DNA of 43,057 nucleotides from NCBI RefSeq assembly GCF_012927125.1, contig NZ_JABBFZ010000034.1, positions 1-43,057 on the forward strand, given 5' to 3'. Origin of the DNA: Paraburkholderia antibiotica (GTDB taxonomy: Bacteria > Pseudomonadota > Gammaproteobacteria > Burkholderiales > Burkholderiaceae). Within the stretch, counting starts at the first letter, position 1; every line of letters starts with the position of its first letter. Made by a program: the position numbers and the translations under genes. The notes beneath the pieces are model-generated. The model was not told the DNA's origin. It ran no database searches and was given only the letters and a program-made list of their open reading frames with translations. Of the stretch, positions 1-8,982 are shown in pieces.

Positions 1-196
1 GAACGCGGCTGAGTGCGTCCGTCGGGTTCTCTTCGTCATCTTCCTGGTTCCTTTGTCGGCATTATCGCCGGCTCAGGCCCCGAGCGTTCCACTTATCCGA
101 CCGTCCGAATTTGCGCGCCCACTTCTAGCCGTTTGATATCCACGTGGTTTTTGCGTCGCCGAAGCGCGCACTGAAACCGTACATGGAGGCTTGACC

Positions 197-964
197 GTGG
201 CGGATTATAAGATTGAGCACTGGACTTCTGCGCGTACCGTTGTCGGCAGCAGCAAAGACGACGCTATTTCGATCTCCGTCAACAACCGTGCCGCAACGCG
301 ACAGGCAATCATTACGCGACTAAAGAAGAACGGCTATACGTTGCTTGAGCGATCCTCATGGGACGCAAAACCGCCTGCACACGCGTTGATGCCCAACTGG
401 GACTACCACGACATAGTAATTCATCATGCCGGACGTAGTTATTCATGCGCTGGGAATGTGCAAGGGGCAATCAAGCAAATGCATGACGCTCAAAACTACG
501 ACATGGACAAGCATGGCTTTGACGATATTGGCTACCACTACGCTGTGTCATGTCCGGGAGAATTGATTGAAGCTCGTGATATCCGCTTCAAGGGTTCTCA
601 TGTGGCAGGCGACAATACTGGAAAGATCGGCATCGTCTTACTTGAAAATTTGGCTGAACGTGGTGAGGCTTGGCAACAGGAATACAGTCGTGAATCGATC
701 GAACAGAAGGTTATTGATTCGCCCAGCATTGTGTACGACAAAATTGCGCCTAATCCCACGAGGCCACCAGATACCCAGATCAACGCTTTATCTGCTCTGA
801 TCGCCACACTAAAGGAATATTTTAACGTTACTGCGTTGGGTGGTCACCGCGAATATCAGCTTCTAGCGCCTGGTAACGAGGGACGGGCGTGCCCTGGCAG
901 ATATGGCATGGTGATAGTTGAGGAAATGCGAGCCAAATTCCAACTCACGCCACCTTCAAAATGA
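197..964 (+). CDS. PGRP-like N-acetylmuramoyl-L-alanine amidase (amidase_2 fold)
   Basis: A 255-residue protein predicted to cleave the bond between N-acetylmuramic acid and the stem peptide of peptidoglycan. Visible family features are IVIHHAG (H76/H77), IGYHY (Y113), GSHVAGDNTGKIGI (about 133-146), GGHREY (H217) and ACPG (C232). His, His and Cys fit the Zn2+ ligands of this fold. GGAGG at 185-189 is 7 bases before GTG 197 but only 1 base before the alternative TTG 191, so I chose GTG. There is no signal peptide. A cytoplasmic amidase with an extra N-terminal segment could be a type VI secretion effector, a phage-type lysin or a recycling enzyme; the sequence does not decide. Base composition is clearly less GC-rich than the core genes to the right. 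Bases 1-196 hold no gene I can support. Confidence 0.85.
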   Translation: MADYKIEHWTSARTVVGSSKDDAISISVNNRAATRQAIITRLKKNGYTLLERSSWDAKPPAHALMPNWDYHDIVIHHAGRSYSCAGNVQGAIKQMHDAQNYDMDKHGFDDIGYHYAVSCPGELIEARDIRFKGSHVAGDNTGKIGIVLLENLAERGEAWQQEYSRESIEQKVIDSPSIVYDKIAPNPTRPPDTQINALSALIATLKEYFNVTALGGHREYQLLAPGNEGRACPGRYGMVIVEEMRAKFQLTPPSK

Positions 965-1315
965 AGTTATAAAACCCAGGTTCTGGTTGACGATATAGAT
1001 GCGACGTGCCAATTCGCTTTGAATAAGCTGACAACGCTGACTATTAGAAGAGAGATCATGGCTATCAGGAAGCTTGGCTTGACGTTCGAACGCGTTGAAC
1101 CATTCTGCGTCACCTGGATCTGGGCCATGCCCTTCTGCATCCGACGTATTGCCGTAGTGTGAATCCAGATACGTGAACCACTCAGGCGAACAAGGCTGGA
1201 CCGCAGGAGCGTGTGGAATGCTCGTACTGGCAATGAGCCATGCGAGGACGACAAAGGTACAGACAGCGCCAAAGATTTTCATTTGCGATACGAGATTCTG
1301 GGTCGGCTTGGGCAT
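956..1315 (-). CDS. Unrecognised small secreted or membrane-anchored protein
   Basis: I do not recognise a family. About 119 residues if it starts at ATG 1315; ATG 1282 (MKIFGAV...) is an equally possible start, and neither has a clear ribosome site. One hydrophobic helix (FGAVCTFVVLAWLIAS) near the N-terminus is followed by an Ala/Pro stretch and a soluble acidic domain with two cysteines, which suggests export to the periplasm by a signal peptide or anchor. It is convergent with the amidase and the two stop regions overlap by 9 bases. A small exported protein tight against a peptidoglycan amidase would fit an immunity protein, although such partners usually share a strand. This role is inference only. 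Confidence 0.5.
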   Translation of the reverse strand: MPKPTQNLVSQMKIFGAVCTFVVLAWLIASTSIPHAPAVQPCSPEWFTYLDSHYGNTSDAEGHGPDPGDAEWFNAFERQAKLPDSHDLSSNSQRCQLIQSELARRIYIVNQNLGFITSF

Positions 1316-1376
1316 TTGAACATACTTGCCGTTAGCCGGGCGGGAAAGATAACACGTGCCAGCCCACGAAACTCGC

Positions 1377-1952
1377 ATGGAGCCAATCAACTACCAAAAA
1401 CGTGCCCCCTATTGCATAGAAACTGCTGACGGGTACGTTGAATCGAGGCGACTGGACTCTTCGGGCGTGCTGCCCCGCATTTACACCGACAACGCTGCCC
1501 CTCACACAATCCATTGGGGTGACGAAGCGTTGCCTGCGGCGAGGCAATTCGTTCAGACAAGGTGCAACATTCGTCTCGGATGCAAGTTGGTCGGACCTTC
1601 GAAGCTCAAGGTCAATTCTTTTTTGGGAAATCAAGTGAAGCGATGTGCAGTTGGCCTAGCCGGTTTCGTTTATGGATGTTGGCTCACATGGGCTTGTATG
1701 CTCGTGCTCAGCCGCTTCGACTGGTTTCGCGACCCGCATAAAGTTGCTACGGGATGCCATGAACTCGGAAAATGCCCGACCCCGTGGTGGGCCGGCCTGT
1801 TTCTTTTCGGGTATTTTTTGGGACCTGCAATTTTATTTGCGGCGGTGAACGTCTACGCGTGGCACAAATGGACCATAAGGCGATGGACGTATTACACGAT
1901 CGGGATCATGGTGTTAGCTGTCGCGCTTTATCTCCTGGATGCACTTGCGTAG
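1377..1952 (+). CDS. Unrecognised membrane protein with a C-terminal multi-helix region
   Basis: No family recognised; 191 residues from ATG 1377. Roughly the first 85 residues are polar. The rest holds three hydrophobic segments (GLAGFVYGCWLTWACMLVL; WWAGLFLFGYFLGPAILFAAV; TYYTIGIMVLAVALYLL) joined by a Cys-containing loop. The start is uncertain: an upstream in-frame ATG at 1356 exists, and GTG 1636, just before the membrane region, could give a shorter protein of only the membrane part. It is divergent from the gene ending at 956 and shares its lower GC. A GC-rich hairpin follows the stop. Confidence 0.5.
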   Translation: MEPINYQKRAPYCIETADGYVESRRLDSSGVLPRIYTDNAAPHTIHWGDEALPAARQFVQTRCNIRLGCKLVGPSKLKVNSFLGNQVKRCAVGLAGFVYGCWLTWACMLVLSRFDWFRDPHKVATGCHELGKCPTPWWAGLFLFGYFLGPAILFAAVNVYAWHKWTIRRWTYYTIGIMVLAVALYLLDALA

Positions 1953-1969
1953 GGTTTGGCACTTCGGAG

Positions 1970-1990
1970 GCCTCGCTTCGGCGAGGCTTT
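1970..1990 (+). terminator. Hairpin after the accessory membrane gene
   Basis: Perfect 7-bp stem GCCTCGC/GCGAGGC with a TTCG tetraloop followed by TTT, 17 bases after the stop at 1952. A typical intrinsic terminator shape with a short T tract. Confidence 0.6.
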
Positions 1991-2170
1991 CCATTGGTGC
2001 CACCACAACAACTACAACGACAAGATGTGCCCTGCCCACTCCTCCATCATCGGACGGTGCTGCTCGAAAAGCTCCGTGCGAAGTCATTGACAGCAGTGGG
2101 CTTCACGGAATTACGCGGAATTATCCCGGCGCATGACGAGAGAGAAGAAAGAGAAAAGCAACAAGCCCCC

Positions 2171-4189
2171 CTACGGATGCCGAATATAATCCACCAACGC
2201 CATCGTATAAGCATCCGCCTTCCGATCCATCAGGCTCACCCCGATCGCCACCAGAAACCCGGCCGGCACCCCGAACACCCCCGAACTGATCGGCTCGATA
2301 CCAAACCAGCGCGCCCCGGTGAAACCCGTCATCTGCGTGAAGAACGGATACGTCGACACGATGTAGTAGATGCACACGACGAGCCCCGCCACCATCCCCG
2401 CTACCGCGCCGAGCCGCGTCGTGCGCTTCCAGAACACGCCGAGCACGAGCACCGGGAACAGACTCGACGCCGCCAGCGAAAACGCCGCGCCCACCAGAAA
2501 CAGAATATTCCCCGTATTCAGCGACGCGACGTACGACGCAAACAGCGCGACCCCCAGCAACAGAATCTTCGAGATCGTCACGCGCCGCTGACTCGACGCA
2601 TTCGGATCGATCATGTGGTAGTACACGTCGTGCGATAGCGCATTCGCGATCGTCAGCAGCAATCCGTCCGCAGTCGACAACGCCGCCGCCAACGCCCCCG
2701 CCGCAATCAACCCCGACATCACGTACGGCAAGCCGGCAATCTCCGGCGCCGCGAGCACGACCATATCGGGCTGCATCTGGATCTCGCTCCAGCGCACGAT
2801 GCCGTCGCCGTTCGCATCGACGAGGCTGATCAGGCTCGGCTCGACCTTGCGCCATGGCATCAGCCATTGCGGTAAATCGGCGAAGTGATGGCCGACCAGG
2901 TTCGTCAGGATCTCGTACTTGATCAGCACGGCCAGCACCGGCACCGTCAGATAGAACAGCGCGACGAAGAACAGCGTCCAGCCGACCGAGCGTCGCGCGG
3001 AGGCGACCGAGGTCGTCGTGTTGTAGCGCGTCAGGATATGCGGCAGGCTCGCGGTGCCCAACGACAGACACAGCAGCAGCGACAGGAAATTGCGCGTATG
3101 CGTGCGGCGGTCTTCGTCGCCGGTTGCGGGAAACGGCTCGTGCATCGGCACCGGTGCGGCCGCGCGCATCAGCATCTCGTCGCGCTGCTGGCTCCAGACG
3201 ATCTGCGCGGCCGCGGCATCGCGCGGAAACTGTTCGAGCGCGCGCTCGCGCTCCTTGATCTCGCGCAGCGGCCCGTTATGGCGGCGCAGATCGGCGACCT
3301 CCACGGTGAGCCGCTGCTTCTCGTCGACGAACGATTGCGGCAACGTATCGAGCCGCCGTTGCATCAGCGCGGCGCGACGTCGATAGTCGTCGCGCACGCG
3401 CTGCTCGAGCGGCGCGTCGCGCACCTCCTTCTCGAGCCCTTCCATGCGCGCCATCAGGCGTCCATAGTTGAGTTGCGGCACCCAGCCGAGGCCGTCCTTG
3501 TGCGCGATCATCGACACCGGTATCAGGATCGCCGCGATCAGGATGATGTACTGCGCGACCTGCGTCCATGTGACCGCGCGCATGCCGCCGAGAAACGAGC
3601 ACACCAGAATGCCCGCGAGTCCGCAGAAAATGCCGACCGCGAAATCGACGCCGATGAAGCGCGTCGCAATCAGGCCGACGCCCTGGATCTGCGCGACCAG
3701 ATAGACGAACGAGCACAGGATCGCGGCCAACGCGGCGAGTCCGCGTACGGCGTTACTCGAAAAGCGCGTGCCGAGAAAATCGGGAATCGTGTAGCGCGCG
3801 AGCTTGCGCACGTACGGCGCGAGCAGGAACGCGACGAGGCAGTAGCCGCCGGTCCAGCCCATCAGATACGCGAGGCCGTCGTAGCCGGTCACATAGATCG
3901 ACCCCGCCAGACCGATGAACGACGCCGCCGACAACCAGTCGGCCGCGGTCGCCATGCCGTTGAACGCCGACGGCACGCGCCGCCCGGCCACGTAGTATTC
4001 GACCAGATCGGACGTGCGCGACAGCACGCCGATCACCGCATACACCGCGATCGGCACGAACAGGAACACATAGCCGATCCATACGCCGGGTCCGGTATGA
4101 CGTTCGATGCGCCACATCACATAGACGAACAGCAGAAAGCCGAGCGTATAAAACGCGTACGAGCGGATCAGTCGATGCGTGAGCTTCAT
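2171..4189 (-). CDS. Sodium/solute symporter large subunit (SSS family, VC_2705 type)
   Basis: A 672-residue inner-membrane symporter of the SSS family, expected to import a small organic solute with Na+. The neighbouring acs makes a short carboxylate such as acetate a reasonable but unproven substrate. The N-terminal half carries the SSS signature region (DLVEYYVAGRRVPSAFNGMA, TAADWLSAASFIGLAG). Two additions stand out: a charged, probably coiled-coil insertion at about residues 243-363, and a 12-residue loop DANGDGIVRWSE (458-469) that fits an EF-hand Ca2+ site. ATG 4189 lies 3 bases after the small-subunit stop, so the pair is almost certainly co-translated. A gene family with acetate permease relatives, but the exact substrate is not readable from sequence. 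Confidence 0.88.
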   Translation of the reverse strand: MKLTHRLIRSYAFYTLGFLLFVYVMWRIERHTGPGVWIGYVFLFVPIAVYAVIGVLSRTSDLVEYYVAGRRVPSAFNGMATAADWLSAASFIGLAGSIYVTGYDGLAYLMGWTGGYCLVAFLLAPYVRKLARYTIPDFLGTRFSSNAVRGLAALAAILCSFVYLVAQIQGVGLIATRFIGVDFAVGIFCGLAGILVCSFLGGMRAVTWTQVAQYIILIAAILIPVSMIAHKDGLGWVPQLNYGRLMARMEGLEKEVRDAPLEQRVRDDYRRRAALMQRRLDTLPQSFVDEKQRLTVEVADLRRHNGPLREIKERERALEQFPRDAAAAQIVWSQQRDEMLMRAAAPVPMHEPFPATGDEDRRTHTRNFLSLLLCLSLGTASLPHILTRYNTTTSVASARRSVGWTLFFVALFYLTVPVLAVLIKYEILTNLVGHHFADLPQWLMPWRKVEPSLISLVDANGDGIVRWSEIQMQPDMVVLAAPEIAGLPYVMSGLIAAGALAAALSTADGLLLTIANALSHDVYYHMIDPNASSQRRVTISKILLLGVALFASYVASLNTGNILFLVGAAFSLAASSLFPVLVLGVFWKRTTRLGAVAGMVAGLVVCIYYIVSTYPFFTQMTGFTGARWFGIEPISSGVFGVPAGFLVAIGVSLMDRKADAYTMALVDYIRHP

Positions 4190-4192
4190 CGT

Positions 4193-4627
4193 TCAGCGTC
4201 CGCGCACGGCCGACGTCCCGCCGTCGACGCCCGTGCCTGCGCCGTTGGCCGGATTCGCCGCGGAATCCGCGGTGGCATCGCTTGTGGCGCGCTGCTGCGA
4301 ATCCGCATCGAGGGTACGCTGCAACTGCCGGTCGGCGCGCTGCATCAGCACGATATAGACGACGATCAGCGCGAGGTAGATCAGGATCGCGCCCTGCGCG
4401 CCGAAGTAGAACGGCAGCCTGAAGCCACCGATACGCACCGGCTCGAGCATTGGCGCCAGCAACGGCACGACGAACGATACGACGAAGCCCAGCGTCATCA
4501 ACGTCGCGATCAACGCCAGATTGAAGCGCCAGTACTTGCGATGCGCGAGCGCCATCGCCGCCGAAACCGGCGGCGGTTCGGGCGCGGGGTTCAGCGTGGT
4601 ACGGGAAGGAGGATGAGGCGCGGCCAT
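4193..4627 (-). CDS. DUF4212 symporter small subunit
   Basis: A 144-residue membrane protein. The core HRKYWRFNLALIATLMTLGF and RLPFYFGAQGAILIYLALIV give two transmembrane helices typical of DUF4212, the small partner of VC_2705-type symporters. ATG 4627 was chosen; a TTG at 4642 would add five residues, and neither has a strong ribosome site. The C-terminal 40 residues are a low-complexity Ala/Asp/Gly/Thr tail that the family core does not need. It directly precedes the large subunit. Confidence 0.85.
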   Translation of the reverse strand: MAAPHPPSRTTLNPAPEPPPVSAAMALAHRKYWRFNLALIATLMTLGFVVSFVVPLLAPMLEPVRIGGFRLPFYFGAQGAILIYLALIVVYIVLMQRADRQLQRTLDADSQQRATSDATADSAANPANGAGTGVDGGTSAVRGR

Positions 4628-4710
4628 GCGCCTGTTTATCAAAAAGGCTTCGGCCAGGCAATCGGGATTGTCCGCGCGATGCCGGTTGAAACAGACGACT
4701 TGAAGCCGGT

Positions 4711-4747
4711 CGTTAAAGTGGGCCGCTTGCCGCGGCCCACTTTAACG
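4711..4747 (-). terminator. Long perfect inverted repeat after acs
   Basis: Two perfect 16-base arms (CGTTAAAGTGGGCCGC at 4711-4726 and its reverse complement at 4732-4747) flank a 5-base loop. It sits between the acs stop and the symporter genes. The AT-rich outer stem supplies a weak T run; it may end or attenuate acs transcription before the symporter, or mark an mRNA processing boundary. Confidence 0.6.
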
Positions 4748-4793
4748 CCAGTCATCTGAACGAGAAGCCGGACACGGCCCCACGGTCACGCAC

Positions 4794-6776
4794 TCAGAGC
4801 GATTCGCCAAGCTGATCGAGAATCGCCGGGTTCTCCAGCGTCGACACGTCCTGCGTGATCGCCTCGCCCTTCGCGAGCGAGCGCAGCAAGCGGCGCATGA
4901 TCTTGCCCGAACGCGTCTTCGGCAGGTTCTCGCCGAAGCGGATGTCCTTCGGTTTCGCGATCGGACCGATCTCCTTGCCGACCCAGTTGCGCAACTCGTT
5001 CGCGAGCTTCACCGCCGCATCGCCTTGCGGACGCGCACCCTTCAGCACGACGAACGCGCACACCGCTTCGCCGGTGGTCGCATCGGGACGACCCACCACC
5101 GCCGCTTCCGCGACGAGCGGATTGGCGACCAGCGCCGACTCGATTTCCATCGTGCCGAGACGGTGACCCGACACGTTCAGCACGTCGTCGATGCGGCCCA
5201 TGATCGTGAAGTAGCCGGTGTCCTTGTCGCGCACCGCGCCGTCGCCGGCGAGATACAGCTTGCCGCCGAGCTCTTCGGGGAAGTAGCTCTTCTTATAGCG
5301 GTCCGGGTCGCCCCACACGTTGCGCAACATCGACGGCCATGGACGCTTGACGACCAGAATGCCGCCCTGCCCGTTCGGCACGTCCTGCCCGGTTTCGTCG
5401 ACGACCGCGGCCATGATGCCCGGCAGCGGCAACGTGCACGACCCCGGCACGAGCGGCGTCGCGCCCGGCATCGGCGCGATCATGTGACCGCCGGTTTCGG
5501 TCTGCCACCACGTATCGACGATCGGGCAGCGGCCGCCGCCGACGTTCTCGTAGTACCACACCCACGCTTCCGGATTGATCGGCTCGCCGACCGTGCCGAT
5601 GATGCGCAGCGTCGACAGGTCGTAGCTCTTCGGATGCACTTTCGCGTCAGCTTCGGAAGCCTTGATCAGCGAACGTATCGCGGTCGGCGCGGTGTAGAAC
5701 AGCGTGACCTTGTGCTTCGCGATCATCTGCCAGAAGCGGCCGGCGTCCGGATAGGTCGGCACGCCTTCGAACACGACCTGGGTGCCGCCGAGCGTCAACG
5801 GACCATACGTGATGTAGCTATGCCCGGTGATCCAGCCGATGTCGGCAGTACACCAGAACACGTCGGAGGGTTTCCAGTCGAAGGTCCACTTCAGCGTTTG
5901 CGCGGCCCACAGCAGATAGCCGCCGGTGCTGTGCTGCACGCCCTTCGGCTTGCCGGTCGAACCGGACGTATAGAGGATGAAGAGCGGATGCTCGGCGTCG
6001 ACCCACTCGGGCGCGCACTGGTCCGATTCGCTCTGCGTGAGTTCGTGCATCCACAGGTCGCGCGACGCATCCCATGCGACCTTGCCGCCGGTGCGCTGGT
6101 ACACGATCACGCTCTTGACCTTCTCGCAGCCGCCGAGCGCGAGCGCTTCGTCGGCGATGCTCTTGAGCGGCAAGGCCTTGCCGCCGCGCATCTGTTCGTC
6201 GGACGTGATCAGCGCGACCGCGCCGACGTCGACGAGCCGCTCGTTGAGCGACTTCGACGAGAAGCCGCCGAACACCACCGAATGCGTCGCGCCGATGCGC
6301 GCGCAGGCCTGCATCGCGACGATCCCTTCGATCGACATCGGCATATAGATGACGACCGGATCGCCCTTCTTCACGCCGCGTTTTTTCAGCGCGTTCGCAA
6401 AGCGCGACACACGTTGCAGCAGATCCCGATAGGTGACGTTGGTGACGGTGCCGTCGTCGGCTTCGAACACGATCGCGACGCGCTCGCCGTTGCCTGCTTC
6501 GACATGACGGTCGAGGCTGTTATACGACGCGTTCAGCTGACCGTCTTCGAACCACGTGTAGAACGGCGCCTTCGATTCGTCGAGCACCTTCGTGAACGGC
6601 TTGTGCCAGCTCAGCGTCTCTTTCGCGAGGCGCCCCCAGAAGCCTTCGTAGTCACGCTCCGCTTCGGCGGTCAGCGCCTGGAACGCGTCCATGCCGGAGA
6701 TCGTGGCGCCCTTCGCGGTATCGGCGGAGGGCGGAAAAACGCGGCGTTCGTGAAGAACCGATTCAATCGCAGACAT
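4794..6776 (-). CDS. acs: Acetyl-coenzyme A synthetase (acetate-CoA ligase, AMP-forming)
   Basis: A 660-residue enzyme that activates acetate with ATP and CoA to acetyl-CoA through acetyl-AMP. The ANL-superfamily phosphate loop YTSGSTGKPKG is present, with DTWWQTETGG in the acyl/adenylate site, YLAGDGAVRD, GRIDDVLNVSGHR at the hinge, and the C-terminal PKTRSGKIMRR whose Lys625 is the catalytic lysine normally controlled by acetylation. Length matches the family. ATG 6776 follows AAGGGG at good spacing; the open frame runs further upstream but without family sequence. The symporter downstream on the same strand recalls the acs plus acetate permease arrangement of other proteobacteria. Confidence 0.97.
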   Translation of the reverse strand: MSAIESVLHERRVFPPSADTAKGATISGMDAFQALTAEAERDYEGFWGRLAKETLSWHKPFTKVLDESKAPFYTWFEDGQLNASYNSLDRHVEAGNGERVAIVFEADDGTVTNVTYRDLLQRVSRFANALKKRGVKKGDPVVIYMPMSIEGIVAMQACARIGATHSVVFGGFSSKSLNERLVDVGAVALITSDEQMRGGKALPLKSIADEALALGGCEKVKSVIVYQRTGGKVAWDASRDLWMHELTQSESDQCAPEWVDAEHPLFILYTSGSTGKPKGVQHSTGGYLLWAAQTLKWTFDWKPSDVFWCTADIGWITGHSYITYGPLTLGGTQVVFEGVPTYPDAGRFWQMIAKHKVTLFYTAPTAIRSLIKASEADAKVHPKSYDLSTLRIIGTVGEPINPEAWVWYYENVGGGRCPIVDTWWQTETGGHMIAPMPGATPLVPGSCTLPLPGIMAAVVDETGQDVPNGQGGILVVKRPWPSMLRNVWGDPDRYKKSYFPEELGGKLYLAGDGAVRDKDTGYFTIMGRIDDVLNVSGHRLGTMEIESALVANPLVAEAAVVGRPDATTGEAVCAFVVLKGARPQGDAAVKLANELRNWVGKEIGPIAKPKDIRFGENLPKTRSGKIMRRLLRSLAKGEAITQDVSTLENPAILDQLGESL

Positions 6777-7193
6777 CGACAACCCCTTGGTGAAGATGAA
6801 ACGTAAAACCCGTGCGGGCGCACGTGATGCGTGCGCCTTCCTGTTCGAACCGCTCTCGTGCGAGCGGCGCTGTCTCCCACCTCGCGACGCCGCGCCTCGT
6901 CGTGTATCGTGCGTGCGGCATCGCAACATCCGTGCAGGCCAGCCGGACCGGCAATCGGTATCAAAATCGGCACCCAGCCTGATGCTTAACCATAAGCGGT
7001 GCAACTTACCAGCCACTTACGCGCGGCGGGCCGCCCAACAGGCGAAAACCCTTAGATCGCGCGGAAAGCGCTGCGTCAATGCGCGCGACGTTAATGCAAC
7101 ACACACCGCCCCGCCATCCACATTCCGTTGACACTTACGTGGGCCTGCACGGCCTCTTACAATGCTAACTGAACTAGCCGTCCGGATTCCAGC
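6777..7193. other. Intergenic region between acs and the EamA exporter (417 bp)
   Basis: Divergent promoter region with no gene I can support; the open frames crossing it are GC-driven. The half nearer 7193 contains TTGACA at 7126-7131 and TACAAT at 7158-7163, but they are 26 bases apart and so are not a single sigma-70 promoter. I saw no clear operator. Confidence 0.5.
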
Positions 7194-8096
7194 TTGAATC
7201 GTTACGCCCTGCTCCTCATTACCTCGATGCTGCTCGTCGGCAGCAATGTCGGTATCGGTAAATCGATCGTCGCCTTCGTTCCTGTTCCGCTGTTCGCGCT
7301 CCTGCGTTTCGTGATCGCGATGGCGGTACTGTGGCCGCTGCTGCGCGTCGCCAAACTACGCCGCGTCAAACGCGACGAATGGATCAACCTGTTTTTGCAG
7401 GCGCTATTCGGCACCTTCGGCTTCACGCTGCTGATGCTCAACGGCGTCGCGCGCACCAGCGCGGTCGAGGCCGGCGTGATCACGAGCACGATTCCGGCGG
7501 TCGTCGCGCTGCTGTCGTGGCTGATCCTGAAGGAGCGGCCGGATGGTCGCGCGCTCGCGTCGATCACGCTGGCAATCGTTGGCGTCGTCGTCATCAACCT
7601 CGCGCACGGCGAGCCGGATGCGAGTGCCGCGGCCGGCGCGAGTTCGCTCGCCGGCAACCTGATGGTGCTCGGCGCGGTGTGCTGCGAGTCGCTGTACATC
7701 ATCCTGTCGCGCCGTCTCACGCAAACGCTGGCGCCGATCGACATCTGCGCGTACACGCATCTGTTCGGCCTGTTGCTGATGCTGCCGCTCGGTGCCGGCG
7801 CGCTCGCGCAGTTCGACTATCGCGCGGTGCCGTCGAGCGTCTGGATGCTGGTGCTGTGGTATGGACTGTCGGCCAGCATCTTCTCGTTCTGGCTGTGGAT
7901 GAAGGGCATCCGCCACGTGCCGGGCAGTCTTGCTGGCGTCTTCAGCGCGGTGCTGCCGGTCGCGGCGGCGCTCTACGGCATCGTGTTTCTCGGCGAGCGG
8001 CCCACGCTCGCGCACGGCGTCGCGCTGGCGTGCGTGATCGCGGGCATCGGGCTCGCGAGTCTGAAAGCGCGACGCGTGCCGCCGGTCGCGTCGTGA
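7194..8096 (+). CDS. EamA/DMT family transporter
   Basis: A 300-residue inner-membrane protein made of about ten hydrophobic helices in two repeated EamA halves (about 5-135 and 150-290). Family marks include the early SNVGIGKSIVAFVPVPLFALLRF region, TSAVEAGVITSTIPAVVALLSWLIL in the first half and AGVFSAVLPVAAALYGIVFLGE in the second. DMT members export amino acids or other small metabolites; the substrate cannot be predicted here. The start is TTG 7194, the only start near the beginning of the first helix. It stands alone, divergent from acs. Confidence 0.88.
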   Translation: MNRYALLLITSMLLVGSNVGIGKSIVAFVPVPLFALLRFVIAMAVLWPLLRVAKLRRVKRDEWINLFLQALFGTFGFTLLMLNGVARTSAVEAGVITSTIPAVVALLSWLILKERPDGRALASITLAIVGVVVINLAHGEPDASAAAGASSLAGNLMVLGAVCCESLYIILSRRLTQTLAPIDICAYTHLFGLLLMLPLGAGALAQFDYRAVPSSVWMLVLWYGLSASIFSFWLWMKGIRHVPGSLAGVFSAVLPVAAALYGIVFLGERPTLAHGVALACVIAGIGLASLKARRVPPVAS

Positions 8097-8370
8097 GTCG
8101 TGAGTCGGGCTGGGCATTCCGCCCGCCCCTGCCCGCCACACGGCAGCAATTTCGACCGACGCTGTACAATAGCGCGCCTGACGTGAGTTCCGCGGCCTTC
8201 GGTGGCCGCGCGCCGCAGCGTCGTCGGCGCCGGGTTGGCGTGCCGGCTGTGCAGTCGAGAGAGGCTCGCGCCGTCGCCCGAACCCCGTGCCCGCCCCTCG
8301 CGCGCCGCCGGCGTACCGGTCGGCGCATTAGCCCACGTTGCGTCCTCCGCGCCTCATCTGACCGTTGCCT

Positions 8371-8982
8371 ATGTCCGCTTCGCGACCCGCCTCCGCCCGC
8401 CAGCGCCGCCCGATGCGCCCGCTGCCTCTCCTCATTTTCGCGAGCCGCTGGCTCCAGGTGCCGCTCTATCTCGGCCTGATCGTCGCGCAGGCGGTCTACG
8501 TCGTGCTGTTCCTGAAGGAAGTCTGGCATCTGGTCACCGCGTCGATGCAACTCGACGAAACCAGCATCATGCTGGTCGTGCTGGGCCTGATCGACGTGGT
8601 GATGATCTCGAACCTGCTGATCATGGTGATCATCGGCGGATATGAAACGTTCGTGTCGCGCCTCGGTCTCGACGGTCATCCGGACGAACCGGAATGGCTC
8701 GATCACGTGAACGCCGGCGTGCTGAAAGTGAAGCTGTCGATGGCGCTGATCAGCATCTCGTCGATCCATCTGCTGAAGACCTTCATCAGCCCCGACCAGA
8801 ACACGACCCACGCGATCATGTGGCAGGTGATCATCCACGTCTCGTTCCTCGTGTCCGCACTGGTCATGGCGCTGGTCGATCGCCTCACCACGCACACGCA
8901 CCCCAAACATTTCGAAGAGTCCGCGGCGCTGCACGCCGTGGGCAGCAGCAAAGGTTCCATTCCCCTGAAGGCGCACGACTGA
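8371..8982 (+). CDS. UPF0114/YqhA family membrane protein
   Basis: A 203-residue membrane protein. FASRWLQVPLYLGLIVAQAV starts the first helix, and ETSIMLVVLGLIDVVMISNLLIMVIIGGYETFVSRL is highly characteristic of UPF0114. Two more helices follow (VKLSMALISISSIHLLKTF; IIHVSFLVSALVMALVDRL). The biochemical role of this family is not established. ATG 8371 was preferred to TTG 8365. The gene ends 51 bases before fumarase on the same strand and may be co-transcribed with it. Confidence 0.9.
   Translation: MSASRPASARQRRPMRPLPLLIFASRWLQVPLYLGLIVAQAVYVVLFLKEVWHLVTASMQLDETSIMLVVLGLIDVVMISNLLIMVIIGGYETFVSRLGLDGHPDEPEWLDHVNAGVLKVKLSMALISISSIHLLKTFISPDQNTTHAIMWQVIIHVSFLVSALVMALVDRLTTHTHPKHFEESAALHAVGSSKGSIPLKAHD

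Noticed and set aside
1332..1634. Minus-strand 100-codon frame over the accessory membrane gene
   Set aside because: No ribosome site or domain; overlaps the better-supported plus-strand frame with three hydrophobic segments.
2885..4759. Plus-strand frame of 624 codons opposite the symporter genes
   Set aside because: Arg/His/Asp-rich low-complexity translation, antisense to two recognisable membrane proteins.
7126..7163. TTGACA plus TACAAT as a promoter of the EamA gene
   Set aside because: The spacer is 26 bases, outside the sigma-70 range.
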